This document shows, piece by piece, positions 33,336 to 44,024 of a stretch of 64,000 bases of DNA. Numbering within the stretch: the first letter of the stretch is position 1; every line of letters begins with the position of its first letter. The notes under the pieces are model-generated. The model made no database searches. It saw only the letters and a program-made list of their open reading frames with translations, and had not been told where the DNA came from. The stretch is from contig PBMB01000002.1 of the NCBI GenBank assembly GCA_002722455.1, positions 150,928 to 214,927 of the forward strand, written 5' to 3'. This DNA is from Chloroflexota bacterium. GTDB taxonomy: Bacteria; Chloroflexota; Dehalococcoidia; Lucifugimonadales; GCA-2722455. Made by a program: the position numbers and the translations under genes.

Positions 33336-34223
33336 TTATTTTGTTAAAGATTCTGAAAATTCTTTTCCGTTAAATCTCATTTCATTTAAAAAATCTTTTG
33401 AAATGACGTTGTATTTTCTATCTAATATATATTTTTTTTCAACTTCATATGGTTCTGCTTTATTTAATAAATATATAGACTTACAATCATCTTCATCAAA
33501 CTCTTCATTCTCATCAAGATAATAGTTTTCCACAAAGCTTTTATATTCTTCTTTATCATCTATTTTTTGGTCGTAAAAAAGATAGAAATAGTCATAATAA
33601 TCTTCTGGATAATCTCTAAGGTCTAATAAATTAATATCTTTGAATCTATCATTTTTAATAATTAAATCTTCATTTAAACTATTATTTTCATAGAGTTCAA
33701 TGATTTCAGAAAAAGGATTGCTATTATTTCGAAAATAACTAACTGGTCTTATGTTTTCATTTGATTCAATTTGTTTTAAACAATTAATGAACCAAGGAAG
33801 CTCTTCTTTTTTTATAACAGAAGCAAAATCAGAATCTGGATGTCCTTCTAATAAGCACAATAAACGAATATGTTCTTCATCTTTAAATAACTCTCTAATC
33901 ATACCGTAGTAGATATTAGCGATAAAATATTCAGTAAATAATGTTCTTGAATGAATGTTATAAAAAACATCTCGAATATTTCTCTTTAAAAAGACATTCA
34001 TAGAATCTTTTATCTCATTGTCGTCAACCTTATTCTTATTTTTTACATTATCATTCATAAATTGAATAAATTCTAAATAATACTTTTCAAGCAATTTGAA
34101 ATTATTTTCAATATTCTTTTCATTAAAAAAAGATTTTTCAATTTTTTCTATAAAAAAACTATTACCAAAAACGTGAATGTAAAACGATTTCTTTATGTTT
34201 TTTCCCTCTATTATAAAATGCAT
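33336..34223 (-). CDS. Hypothetical protein, 295 aa
   Basis: Acidic, aromatic-rich soluble protein (FYIHVFGNSFFIEKIEKSFF near the N-terminus; a DYPEDYYDYFYLFYD stretch near residues 207-221). Probable alpha-rich. AAGGA precedes the ATG at 34223. The TAA stop directly abuts the promoter of the next gene. I do not recognise the family. Confidence 0.6.
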   Translation of the reverse strand: MHFIIEGKNIKKSFYIHVFGNSFFIEKIEKSFFNEKNIENNFKLLEKYYLEFIQFMNDNVKNKNKVDDNEIKDSMNVFLKRNIRDVFYNIHSRTLFTEYFIANIYYGMIRELFKDEEHIRLLCLLEGHPDSDFASVIKKEELPWFINCLKQIESNENIRPVSYFRNNSNPFSEIIELYENNSLNEDLIIKNDRFKDINLLDLRDYPEDYYDYFYLFYDQKIDDKEEYKSFVENYYLDENEEFDEDDCKSIYLLNKAEPYEVEKKYILDRKYNVISKDFLNEMRFNGKEFSESLTK

Positions 34224-34358
34224 ACAAATCCTTTATTAAAGTAATATTTACAACTATATTATAAATAAAAAAACAAAAAAAATCAATTTTTTTAGGTAAA
34301 AAAAGAGATTATTAAAAATTAAGCTTAAATGAAATGCAAAAAAAACAATAAAAAATGC
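34224..34358. other. AT-rich intergenic region
   Basis: Contains only A/T-runs and the upstream region of the minus-strand 295-aa gene. I see no open frame. Confidence 0.4.
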
Positions 34359-34388
34359 TTGACAATCTTATTAAATAAATGATAAATT
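34359..34388 (+). promoter_or_regulatory. Promoter of RNA candidate B
   Basis: Perfect TTGACA (34359-34364) followed after 16-18 bases by GATAAAT, a fair -10. Confidence 0.55.
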
Positions 34389-34392
34389 AATT

Positions 34393-34540
34393 TTTGTATT
34401 TATAAATACTTTAAATAAATACTTTATCATTGAAGTAAAAAACATATGAATAATTACTAAATTGATAGAGAATGGTGGCTAATCGGAAAGTCACCGCCAA
34501 ATAAAAAAAGAAACCGCAATCTGAATTGCGGTTTTTTTAT
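34393..34540 (+). ncRNA. Candidate structured RNA B, about 150 nt
   Basis: Seen: a promoter, no open frame, a hairpin GGTGGC/GTCACC (about 34473-34494) with loop TAATCGGAAA, then CGCCAAAT and a terminator. The block GGAAAGTCAC ... CGCCAAAT recurs in candidate A, 1.1 kb downstream. I do not recognise it as a known riboswitch or housekeeping RNA. Confidence 0.45.
34511..34538. terminator. Bidirectional terminator
   Basis: AAACCGCAAT/ATTGCGGTTT stem with a CTGA loop and T-run; ends RNA candidate B and the minus-strand YubB-like gene. Confidence 0.9.
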
Positions 34541-34549
34541 TTTTAAAGA

Positions 34550-35437
34550 TTAATTTTTGTCTTCGTCCAAATACTCATCAATATCAAATGGTTCGTCATC
34601 TTCTTCTGATTCGTTGTTTTTTGACTCTGTATTTTCTCTGTATTCAAAAGAATCTTCAACTTCTTCCTCGTCATCTTTATATAAGTATTCCTTTGTAAAT
34701 CCATATTCTTTTGGATCACCATCAGGATATAAAAAATCAAAAGCAAACTTATTCCATTTCTTACGACTTTCATCATCGTGTTTATTATTACCAATATCTT
34801 GTTCTACAATAACACCATTCTTAATAGTAAAAGAACCACAATTAAAGCCCAAATCTTCATCTGCATATTTAATTTTAATAATTTCCTCTGGAAATCTTTC
34901 AGAGAGAGCCAAAAGAACAGGTGTAGGCGTAGACCAAGCAGTCTGAAATTTAATAGAGTCTTCTTTAGTTTCTATACTCATAGCATTCCATTTTGTTCCC
35001 CAACAATCTCTTTGGAAATCCATAGTGTGTAAATAATTTGTTTTATATTTGTTTTTAAGCATATGAAGAAATTCTATTTCTCCATTAACTAATGAAGCAA
35101 TTGGGTTCTCTGATAAATATGTAAAGAATACTTCAAATTCTTCTTCTGTAAAATCTTGAACTTTTTTAATGTATTTAAGAAGATAAGGATCTAGTTCTTT
35201 TTTGATTTTTTCTTCTTCTCTTATTCGGAAATCTCGTCTCCATTCATTTTCTTCGTGTTCAACCTTAAAAAAGATAGAGGCATAACTTTCAGAAGCAGAA
35301 GGAACACTATTAAAATCGTAATCCATATCTTCTGGAAAAGGAATTATGTTACTAAAATCAACATAATTTTCCTTATTAATCATAGAATCTAAAACTTTTT
35401 TTGAAGCAATGATTTCTGTAGTTACATAATTTGGCAT
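34550..35437 (-). CDS. YubB/DUF1281-like ferredoxin-fold protein, 295 aa
   Basis: Seen: MPNYVTTEIIASKK at the N-terminus and FQRDCWGTKWNAMSIE, FQTAWSTPTPVLLALSERFPEE and KYADEDLGFNCGSFTIKNG in the middle. This order is typical of the Api92/YubB (DUF1281) proteins found on plasmids and in phages. The last 50 residues are very acidic (EDDEEEVEDSFEY, ESEEDDEPFD). Known: the function of the family is not established. AGGAG precedes the ATG. Its presence suggests past mobile-element input (inference). Confidence 0.85.
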   Translation of the reverse strand: MPNYVTTEIIASKKVLDSMINKENYVDFSNIIPFPEDMDYDFNSVPSASESYASIFFKVEHEENEWRRDFRIREEEKIKKELDPYLLKYIKKVQDFTEEEFEVFFTYLSENPIASLVNGEIEFLHMLKNKYKTNYLHTMDFQRDCWGTKWNAMSIETKEDSIKFQTAWSTPTPVLLALSERFPEEIIKIKYADEDLGFNCGSFTIKNGVIVEQDIGNNKHDDESRKKWNKFAFDFLYPDGDPKEYGFTKEYLYKDDEEEVEDSFEYRENTESKNNESEEDDEPFDIDEYLDEDKN

Positions 35438-35560
35438 TAAGGACTCCTAATTTTAAAAAATCTATTATATCAAAAAAACGATTCAAGATCTAGAAAAAAA
35501 ATTATAATACTTATAAAAAAAACGTTGACACAAAAAAGCAAGATTGTTATTATAAACGAA
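35438..35560 (+). promoter_or_regulatory. Intergenic region with promoter of RNA candidate A
   Basis: TTGACA (35525-35530), a 17-base spacer and TATTAT (35548-35553). The rest of the gap up to the YubB-like start holds only A/T-runs. Confidence 0.55.
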
Positions 35561-35690
35561 TAGATTATTTGCAGTGCGATTCCTATAGACAAATAAATCT
35601 TAGTGGATAAAGGAGAGTCACTACCACCACGTAATTAAGTGTGAACTTAAATATTTAAAAGGAAATCGCCAAATTATCTTTATATGATTA
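35560..35690 (+). ncRNA. Candidate structured RNA A
   Basis: Seen: a promoter upstream, no open frame, a closing helix GCGATTCC (35577-35584) with GGAAATCGC (about 35662-35670), and an inner TAGTG/CACTA hairpin around GGATAAAGGAGAGT. It shares GGAGAGTCAC and CGCCAAAT blocks with candidate B. No clear terminator is seen before the ssrA promoter. The identity is unknown. Confidence 0.4.
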
Positions 35691-35701
35691 TTAAAAAATC
35701 C

Positions 35702-35730
35702 TTGACTAACAAGAGAACATAACATATAAT
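35702..35730 (+). promoter_or_regulatory. Promoter of ssrA
   Basis: TTGACT (35702-35707), a 17-base spacer and a perfect TATAAT (35725-35730). Confidence 0.8.
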
Positions 35731-35736
35731 AAAGAT

Positions 35737-36015
35737 TCATTGCTTGGGTGAAGCGAAGCAGACAGTTTTAAGACAGGGGTTCGACTCCCCTCAACTCCAC
35801 CAAACAAATGTCTTACCATTAAATTGGTAACGCCTATGGGGTTGTTCTGGATTTGATTGGAGCAAGAAGTGACGTGGACAAGCTAAGAGGAAATAACTCT
35901 TATAAATAAAGTTAAATAAACATAAATGCAAATGACGAAAGTTACGCAATGGCTGCTTAATCCTTAGTTGGAATTTAAGCAGACGGAGTTAGCTCACTTG
36001 GCAACAGAAGAGTTA
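35737..36015 (+). ncRNA. ssrA: Circularly permuted (two-piece) tmRNA
   Basis: Seen: the 3' half of the tRNA-like domain comes first. It has a T arm (AGGGG stem, TTCGACT loop, CCCCT) and acceptor strand CAACTCC plus A and CCA at 35792-35802. A short spacer follows, then the 5' acceptor strand GGGGTTG (35838-35844), which pairs over seven bases with CAACTCC. The tag frame is 35928-35960: ANDESYAMAA then TAA. Known: permuted ssrA is processed into an acceptor and a coding RNA joined by base pairing; it is known in Alphaproteobacteria, some Betaproteobacteria and some Cyanobacteria. It works with SmpB (27.9 kb). The exact mature ends are not visible. Confidence 0.9.
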
Positions 36016-36044
36016 AAAAGCCCACTCTTAGGAGTGGGTTTTTG
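36016..36044 (+). terminator. Terminator of ssrA
   Basis: CCCACTC/GAGTGGG stem with a TTAG loop (36021-36038), A-run before and T-run after; it also serves the convergent 103-aa gene. Confidence 0.9.
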
Positions 36045-36050
36045 CATTTA

Positions 36051-36362
36051 TTATCGAGAAGGTCTATTTCTTTTTTTCTTTTTGACTGTAATAATAGGTT
36101 TATATCCAGCTCTATCTCTTAACTCTTCATAATCTAATTCTTCTTCACCTTCATCCAAAGGCTCTTCTGAAGCGGAATGAATATTACCACGCTCTTGATA
36201 AAACACAACAGCAGAAATATCGTCTTCTTTAAAATTTTCCAACTCTTCTTTTAATGAAAGAACATACTCATATGCAGCTTCTTCGTCTCTAAATTCCTTC
36301 TCTTTATCTTTTTTTTCTTCGTCAACATAATATAAAGCAACACCTGTTTTGTTGTATTTCAT
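36051..36362 (-). CDS. Hypothetical acidic protein, 103 aa
   Basis: Soluble; starts MKYNKTGVALYYVDEEKKDK. It is very acidic in the middle (EEPLDEGEEELDYEELRD) with a basic C-terminus (VKKKKRNRPSR). It has no signal or membrane segment. It ends in the terminator shared with ssrA. I do not recognise the family. Confidence 0.6.
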   Translation of the reverse strand: MKYNKTGVALYYVDEEKKDKEKEFRDEEAAYEYVLSLKEELENFKEDDISAVVFYQERGNIHSASEEPLDEGEEELDYEELRDRAGYKPIITVKKKKRNRPSR

Positions 36363-36485
36363 ATAAGCCTCTCTTATTTGTTTTTATAATATGATTGTAT
36401 CATATTTTTATTTTTTGAGAAACTTCTTGAATAAATAAGCAATTTAATATATAATCAGGATGACTAACATTAAGGTGAAAAAATT

Positions 36486-37376
36486 ATGTTTTTTAGAAAA
36501 AATCAAAAAAAGAAGATTATAAATAAATATAAAATACCAGAGAAAATTATTCTTGAGATAAAAGAAGTGTTTTATTATGAAATTGATAGGGATATTCTTT
36601 TAGATTGGTTAAAAGAAGGAAATCACTATGAAAGTGAAACAATAAAAGATTTTGTTTATGATAAACTATACATTTTGTTTGAAGGTAATAAAGAAAACAC
36701 TAAGCGGTTAATTAATCTTTTATTTAATAAAGGTTTAATATTTAAAGAAGAAATAACTAATATAAATTTAAATTCTTATCTGTCTTCATATCTTGTAGAA
36801 AATTTTTCACTTGCGATACCTTCTTTCGCCAATTTGAGCACAAAAGATGTGCAAAACTTTTTAAATAAAAAAATAAAAGATATAAATAAAATTAAAGTAT
36901 ACCCAGAACCAAATTATTTATCAGATTTACGTTCGAAACCTTTATATGATTGTCTTGAAAACTATAAAGGATTAGCAAATGTAGTTTTAAATAATAATCC
37001 CGAATTAAGAAGTGATATTATAAAAGTAAATGATAATTTTATTTTCGAAAATAAAAAAGATTTGGATTTCAATATAGAAAATTTATTTAATCCAAAGAGA
37101 TTAATAGAAATCTTAAAAGAAAAACAAAAAATCATTTTGAATTTTAAAACAAAAAGTTCTCTTGAGACTGAAGAAGTTTTAATAGGGGAGTATATTGTTT
37201 TTCCTTTCTACGGAAAAGAAGTAAAAATAGAGATAGAAAGGTTTCAAGACTATGAAATAAATATTTCAAAAAGTGACAATAACACTTTTGATTTAAATAT
37301 TTATGATTCGTATTTAAAAAGAGAAGCAAATCATGAAATCTATGAAAAAATTAAAGAATATTTAAAAGAAAAATAA
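36486..37376 (+). CDS. Hypothetical protein, 296 aa
   Basis: Soluble protein with a basic N-terminus (MFFRKNQKKKIINKYK), a helical middle and a beta-rich C-terminal third. AAGGTG lies before the ATG. No membrane helix, no known motif. It has a strong terminator, shared with the convergent secreted protein gene. Confidence 0.62.
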   Translation: MFFRKNQKKKIINKYKIPEKIILEIKEVFYYEIDRDILLDWLKEGNHYESETIKDFVYDKLYILFEGNKENTKRLINLLFNKGLIFKEEITNINLNSYLSSYLVENFSLAIPSFANLSTKDVQNFLNKKIKDINKIKVYPEPNYLSDLRSKPLYDCLENYKGLANVVLNNNPELRSDIIKVNDNFIFENKKDLDFNIENLFNPKRLIEILKEKQKIILNFKTKSSLETEEVLIGEYIVFPFYGKEVKIEIERFQDYEINISKSDNNTFDLNIYDSYLKREANHEIYEKIKEYLKEK

Positions 37377-37408
37377 AAAAAGCCCTCATAAAATAGGGCT
37401 TTTTTTAT
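37376..37408. terminator. Bidirectional terminator
   Basis: AAAAAGCCCT/AGGGCTTTTT stem with long A/T flanks between convergent genes. Confidence 0.88.
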
Positions 37409-37417
37409 ATTATGTTT

Positions 37418-37858
37418 TTATTCTACTTTATCATATGAAAAGATAGATCCTGTATCACTATACATATTAATCTTAGGAGTAAGATTTTTCGTCATAAAAA
37501 TCTCCATAGAAGAATTTGAATTTAAAGTATTTAAAGCAACTTTTGCCATATTGTTATTATACTGACTTTGTTCACAGTTAGGAACAACATTAATGTATTC
37601 TTGAAGTGTGAAGCTAACTTTATAAGTATTATCTCCATTCTCAACAACACGATAAATACCTTTTGCGTCATGGCATTTAGTATCAAGAATAGCATATTCA
37701 CCTTCTAGAAAACTAAGTTTAATAATTCCACTTTCAAATTCGGAGACAAAAGTTTTTCCTGAGAAATCAGCGTTATTGCTTCCATAAGAAGCAGCACCAA
37801 CACCAAAAGAAACAGAATTAGCAACAATTAAAGCAATGATTTTTGTAAAATTTTTCAT
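37418..37858 (-). CDS. Secreted protein of unknown function, 146 aa
   Basis: Seen: a signal peptide MKNFTKIIALIVANSVSFGVGA with cleavage likely after GVGA or AAS. The mature chain is small and beta-rich, with two Cys (DTKCHDAK, VPNCEQSQ) that may form a disulfide. It is likely periplasmic. I do not recognise the family. Confidence 0.65.
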   Translation of the reverse strand: MKNFTKIIALIVANSVSFGVGAASYGSNNADFSGKTFVSEFESGIIKLSFLEGEYAILDTKCHDAKGIYRVVENGDNTYKVSFTLQEYINVVPNCEQSQYNNNMAKVALNTLNSNSSMEIFMTKNLTPKINMYSDTGSIFSYDKVE

Positions 37859-37977
37859 ATAACACCTCTTATTTTTAATTCAAACACATATTACCAAACA
37901 TACATTTCAAATGCAACATATTTATAATATTGATTTTTTTGTTTTTAACTGTAAAATAATCAAAAAAATAACAATAA

Positions 37978-38178
37978 AAAGGAACAGAGTCAGAATTATA
38001 TCTAACCTCTATTGATTATAAAAAGAAAATACCCTATACAAAACAGATATATTCAGATATATTATTTAAATACAGTCAAAAAACAATTGACGAAATTATG
38101 GAAAATGAATTTATATTTGAAGAATATAAAGATAAAAAAGAACTTAAAGAATATTTAGATTTATTATACTTAGAGTAG
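37978..38178 (+). pseudogene. Start-less C-terminal remnant of an array-family gene
   Basis: An open frame of about 66 codons runs from just after a TAA (37975) to TAG (38176-38178). It has no ATG, GTG or TTG near its beginning; the first ATG leaves only about 25 residues. The end (KKELKEYLDLLYLE) matches the C-terminal tail of the array family, and the next member starts 5 bases later. I interpret it as a truncated paralog, though a non-standard start cannot be excluded. Confidence 0.5.
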
Positions 38179-38183
38179 AGAAA

Positions 38184-38891
38184 ATGAGAAAGGATTTAAA
38201 ATTAGAATATGTATATTTGGTAAATGAAATACTATCAAATAAAAGCACTGCTGATCGATTATGGACATTAAATAGTTCTTATTTTATTAATGTTTTAATA
38301 TCTATAAAAAACCAATTTAAAAAGCACGACGATTTTTGTTATTTTTTAACAGATTTAGATAATTTAATAGCTTTAAATAAAATCATTAAATCAACAAAAA
38401 TTAAACATTATTTAAATAGTCTTAATGACTACAAAGAAAATGAAAAAAAGCAATCAAAAACAGTTTACGAACAACACTTGCAAGTTAAATCTCAATTATC
38501 TTGTTTAGGACAAATTGAAAAAAGTAAAATAATAAATAAAAAGTTAACACCAGAGACGATGCATGCAGCACTAGAATACATTGATGATGTAGAAAAAATT
38601 CAAAATTTCTATCGAATTAATGGTCTTATTTTTGAAAATGGTATATTTGACATAGATAAAAAGTTATTAACATTTCATGAAAATAGTACATTTTTTACTT
38701 ATTCATTTAAAAATAAGAGCAAAACACAAATGGATTTAAAAGATTTAGAAGAAAATAATGATTTAATCAATTTATTATCTTCATATGACGAAGAATTATT
38801 AGAAAAAATCATAATTTCTGATATAGATATAAGGGAAGATACAACAAAAGAAGAATTAGAAGACCTAGTACTATTATACTTTGGAAATTAA
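38184..38891 (+). CDS. Hypothetical protein, probable short member of the array family, 235 aa
   Basis: Helical, Lys/Leu/Asp-rich, no signal or membrane segment. The C-terminus (KEELEDLVLLYFGN) resembles the conserved tail of the 46-60 kb array proteins. It follows a degraded relative by 5 bases and is followed, 40 bases on, by another short relative, so the three form a local cluster. It is about half the length of array members and may be an N-terminally shortened copy. Confidence 0.6.
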   Translation: MRKDLKLEYVYLVNEILSNKSTADRLWTLNSSYFINVLISIKNQFKKHDDFCYFLTDLDNLIALNKIIKSTKIKHYLNSLNDYKENEKKQSKTVYEQHLQVKSQLSCLGQIEKSKIINKKLTPETMHAALEYIDDVEKIQNFYRINGLIFENGIFDIDKKLLTFHENSTFFTYSFKNKSKTQMDLKDLEENNDLINLLSSYDEELLEKIIISDIDIREDTTKEELEDLVLLYFGN

Positions 38892-38931
38892 AAATAAAAA
38901 ATAGGAGTTTTCAACTAAAAAGGAGTGTATT

Positions 38932-39570
38932 TTGAGTAGAATAAATCATTTTGAATTAATTGAGACTTTGTTGGAGAATGAAAAAGTAAGTGTTTTACCA
39001 GAAAATTTTTGGAAAAACAGAATGACTCGTTATTTTTATTTGATAAAAAATATTAAAGAGTTCATAAATATAGAAGAATTACCTTCCTCTTTCTATTTTG
39101 ATTTTGATAATTTAGTTGAATTATTAAATACAAATAAAATAAATGAAGATATGTCTTTGTTTTTTGATCTTGATGGTGTTAAAAATAAAAATGGAAAAAT
39201 AAAAGGGTCTGATCGATCAAAAGAGCAATTTGAATGTGTTATAAACCTTTATTTGTCATTATTGAATATTGATTTAAATAAAACTTCGAAAAAAGAAATA
39301 CAACAAGTAGGAGATACAAATATGTCATTAATCCTACTTGAAAATTCTTTGATATTTATAAAAAATGGTTTTGAGGTTGAAATAGAATATAAGAAATCTT
39401 TAAAAGAAGATAAATCATTAAAAAGAAAACAACTTTTAGATTTAATATTCAAAGAATACACCGATAAAAACAAAATAATGAATTCTTTAATTGTTTTTAA
39501 TGAAGTATTTGAAAAAACACAAAAAGAAGAAGATTTTAAAGAACTTTTAGAATTAAATATTGTGAATTAA
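38932..39570 (+). CDS. Hypothetical protein, possible short array-family member, 212 aa
   Basis: Start TTG at 38932 with a strong AAGGAG site. Soluble and helical. The C-terminal end (EEDFKELLELNIVN) resembles, more weakly, the array tail. There is no known domain. It ends in a terminator shared with the convergent ligA gene. Confidence 0.6.
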   Translation: MSRINHFELIETLLENEKVSVLPENFWKNRMTRYFYLIKNIKEFINIEELPSSFYFDFDNLVELLNTNKINEDMSLFFDLDGVKNKNGKIKGSDRSKEQFECVINLYLSLLNIDLNKTSKKEIQQVGDTNMSLILLENSLIFIKNGFEVEIEYKKSLKEDKSLKRKQLLDLIFKEYTDKNKIMNSLIVFNEVFEKTQKEEDFKELLELNIVN

Positions 39571-39596
39571 AAAAAGACCTGCTAAGGTCTTTTTTA
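39571..39596. terminator. Bidirectional terminator between the short-member cluster and ligA
   Basis: AAAAAGACCT/AGGTCTTTTT stem with a GCTA loop. Confidence 0.88.
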
Positions 39597-39602
39597 TTTT
39601 GC

Positions 39603-42165
<2,563 letters not shown>

Positions 42166-42477
42166 ATGAATATGAAAGTAATGATAGAAAACTATACAAT
42201 TTATGAAAAAAAAGAAGAGTTGTTGTTTGAAATAGCCGCACCACAAGTAGAAGGTTTCAACTTCTTAAAATCAGAAGCTTATATTAGTAAAAAAAATATA
42301 GAAAAAGGTTTGTTTTTTATAGCAAATAAAGATGACTCAAATTTAATAACATTTAAAAATGTTGAAAAAAACAAATTTAAAAAACTATTAAAACAAAAAA
42401 CTGTAATTATAGCATTGCTAGAATCAGAAAATAAATATAAAAAAATCTATCAATTTGACATAAAAAAAATAAAATAA
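42166..42477 (+). CDS. Hypothetical protein, 103 aa
   Basis: Small, Lys- and Ile-rich, beta-containing soluble protein (MNMKVMIENYTIYEKKEELLFEIAAP). AAGGA precedes the ATG; a second ATG two codons later is an alternative. It ends 26 bases before the metallopeptidase-like lipoprotein gene and probably forms an operon with it. The function is unknown. Confidence 0.55.
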   Translation: MNMKVMIENYTIYEKKEELLFEIAAPQVEGFNFLKSEAYISKKNIEKGLFFIANKDDSNLITFKNVEKNKFKKLLKQKTVIIALLESENKYKKIYQFDIKKIK

Positions 42478-42503
42478 AATGAAACAAAATAAAAGGAATT
42501 ATT

Positions 42504-43958
42504 ATGGCTAAAATAGTTAAAGAAGAAGAGTTTAAAAATAAAATTGTAAATGCAACTAAAAAAATAGTTGGAGTAGGTGCATTAGCATTTTTAATGACTG
42601 GCTGCCAATCAACAATGGATTACACTCCACAAGATATGAATTTAACCAATAAAAGTAAAATAGAAAACATTGATTTAAATCCAATAGCAAAAGCCGCACC
42701 ATCATTGGAAAAAATAAATGGAGATAATTATGAAGAAATAGTATCAAATAATAAAAGTGGTGTTTACCAACACCCTGTTTATAAAGATCAAGTTATAACA
42801 TATGAGTTCAAGGATGATATTAATTCTGATTTAAAAATAAAAAAACAACTTGAAGACTTGGGAATATCACCAGAAGCATACGATATTGAAAATGGCTTAT
42901 ATGAATTAGTAACTTCAGATTCAAGCACTCAATCAAGACACGTTCAAAATCCTTTTGGAGATGAATCAATTGACATAAATTTATCTAAAATATTTAAAAG
43001 TAGTAACTTCGAAGTTGATGAGCTTAGTGAGGAAGAAAAACCAATATATGAGAAAAATCAAAAATATAATGATTATCATTTATTAATGCATGAGGCAGGT
43101 CATTCTCTTAAACATCAACAAATGAAAACGTATGATTTCTTATCATTTGATAAAAATGTATATGTAATGTTAGAAAATTCGGCAGAATCTTTTGCAATAA
43201 TGAAAACAGTTCAATTATTACATGAAAAAGGAGAGACTCATGAAAGTATCAACGAATTTACAGAATATAAACTAAAATCAGGAATAAACATAACAGAAAA
43301 TGTTTTTAATAGAGGGTTTGACGTTCATCAATACGTTCCTTCACTTAATATAATATCAGACTTAGTAAAAACAGATTTAGATTACATTCTAAATCTAACA
43401 GACGAACAAATAGATAGAGTGTCTGAGGTTATCGCAAAAGAAGCGGTTAATTTTGATTATGCAAAAATATATAATTCTGAATTTAATGAAGAGTTGGAAG
43501 AAGATAGTGTTAAAATCCTAAAAAAATTAAAACAGAATTCTAAAAAAACAATAGATCATTTATCTGAGCAAATAGATAATCAACTAGAAGATCCTAAAAC
43601 TAAAAGAAAATATGAAAAAAATGAAGATTTGAAAAAAATAAAAATAATATTAGATACTATTTCTGAAAATCAAAAAGAATTTTATGAACATGGAGACATA
43701 TATTACATACAAGAAAAAGCATTAGAAAAGGCTAATGGTATGGAATTGTCTTCATTAAAAATTTATGAAAGAGATATCGTTGGTATAAAAAGTTATGAAC
43801 CATTGCATGAAATCATAAATAAAAAATTAGAAGAAAGAGGTTTGCCAGTTCCAAATGATATATTTAATTTAAATCAAGAAATGAAAGAATTACAAAAAAA
43901 TAATGATTTAGATTCAGGACTGAAAAAGTTATCTAATAATAAAAAATTAAGTATATAA
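42504..43958 (+). CDS. Putative HEXXH metallopeptidase lipoprotein, 484 aa
   Basis: Seen: an N-terminal region of 20 charged residues before a hydrophobic stretch and LMTGC (Cys34), a lipobox with an unusually long n-region. A zinc-binding HEAGH follows (His196, Glu197, His200), then NSAESFAIM with Glu228 as a likely third ligand, a gluzincin-like arrangement. The C-terminal half is helical and charged. Known: HEXXH plus a downstream Glu defines many zinc peptidases. The substrate and exact family are not recognised. AAGGA precedes the ATG. Confidence 0.7.
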   Translation: MAKIVKEEEFKNKIVNATKKIVGVGALAFLMTGCQSTMDYTPQDMNLTNKSKIENIDLNPIAKAAPSLEKINGDNYEEIVSNNKSGVYQHPVYKDQVITYEFKDDINSDLKIKKQLEDLGISPEAYDIENGLYELVTSDSSTQSRHVQNPFGDESIDINLSKIFKSSNFEVDELSEEEKPIYEKNQKYNDYHLLMHEAGHSLKHQQMKTYDFLSFDKNVYVMLENSAESFAIMKTVQLLHEKGETHESINEFTEYKLKSGINITENVFNRGFDVHQYVPSLNIISDLVKTDLDYILNLTDEQIDRVSEVIAKEAVNFDYAKIYNSEFNEELEEDSVKILKKLKQNSKKTIDHLSEQIDNQLEDPKTKRKYEKNEDLKKIKIILDTISENQKEFYEHGDIYYIQEKALEKANGMELSSLKIYERDIVGIKSYEPLHEIINKKLEERGLPVPNDIFNLNQEMKELQKNNDLDSGLKKLSNNKKLSI

Positions 43959-43980
43959 AGATAAAGATAAAGATAAAGAG
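43958..43980. repeat. 6-bp tandem repeat (ATAAAG)
   Basis: About four copies of ATAAAG directly after the stop codon of the lipoprotein gene, running into a terminator hairpin. Confidence 0.7.
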
Positions 43981-44010
43981 TATAAAATACCCAATTTTAT
44001 ACTCTTTATT
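43977..44010. terminator. Bidirectional terminator
   Basis: AGAGTATAAAAT/ATTTTATACTCT long AT-rich stem, between convergent genes. Confidence 0.75.
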
Positions 44011-44024
44011 TTATTGTAATTATT

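Noticed and set aside
34393..35690. RNA candidates A and B as RNase P RNA or a known riboswitch
   Set aside because: Both are too short for RNase P RNA, lack its conserved blocks, and do not precede a gene in riboswitch orientation.
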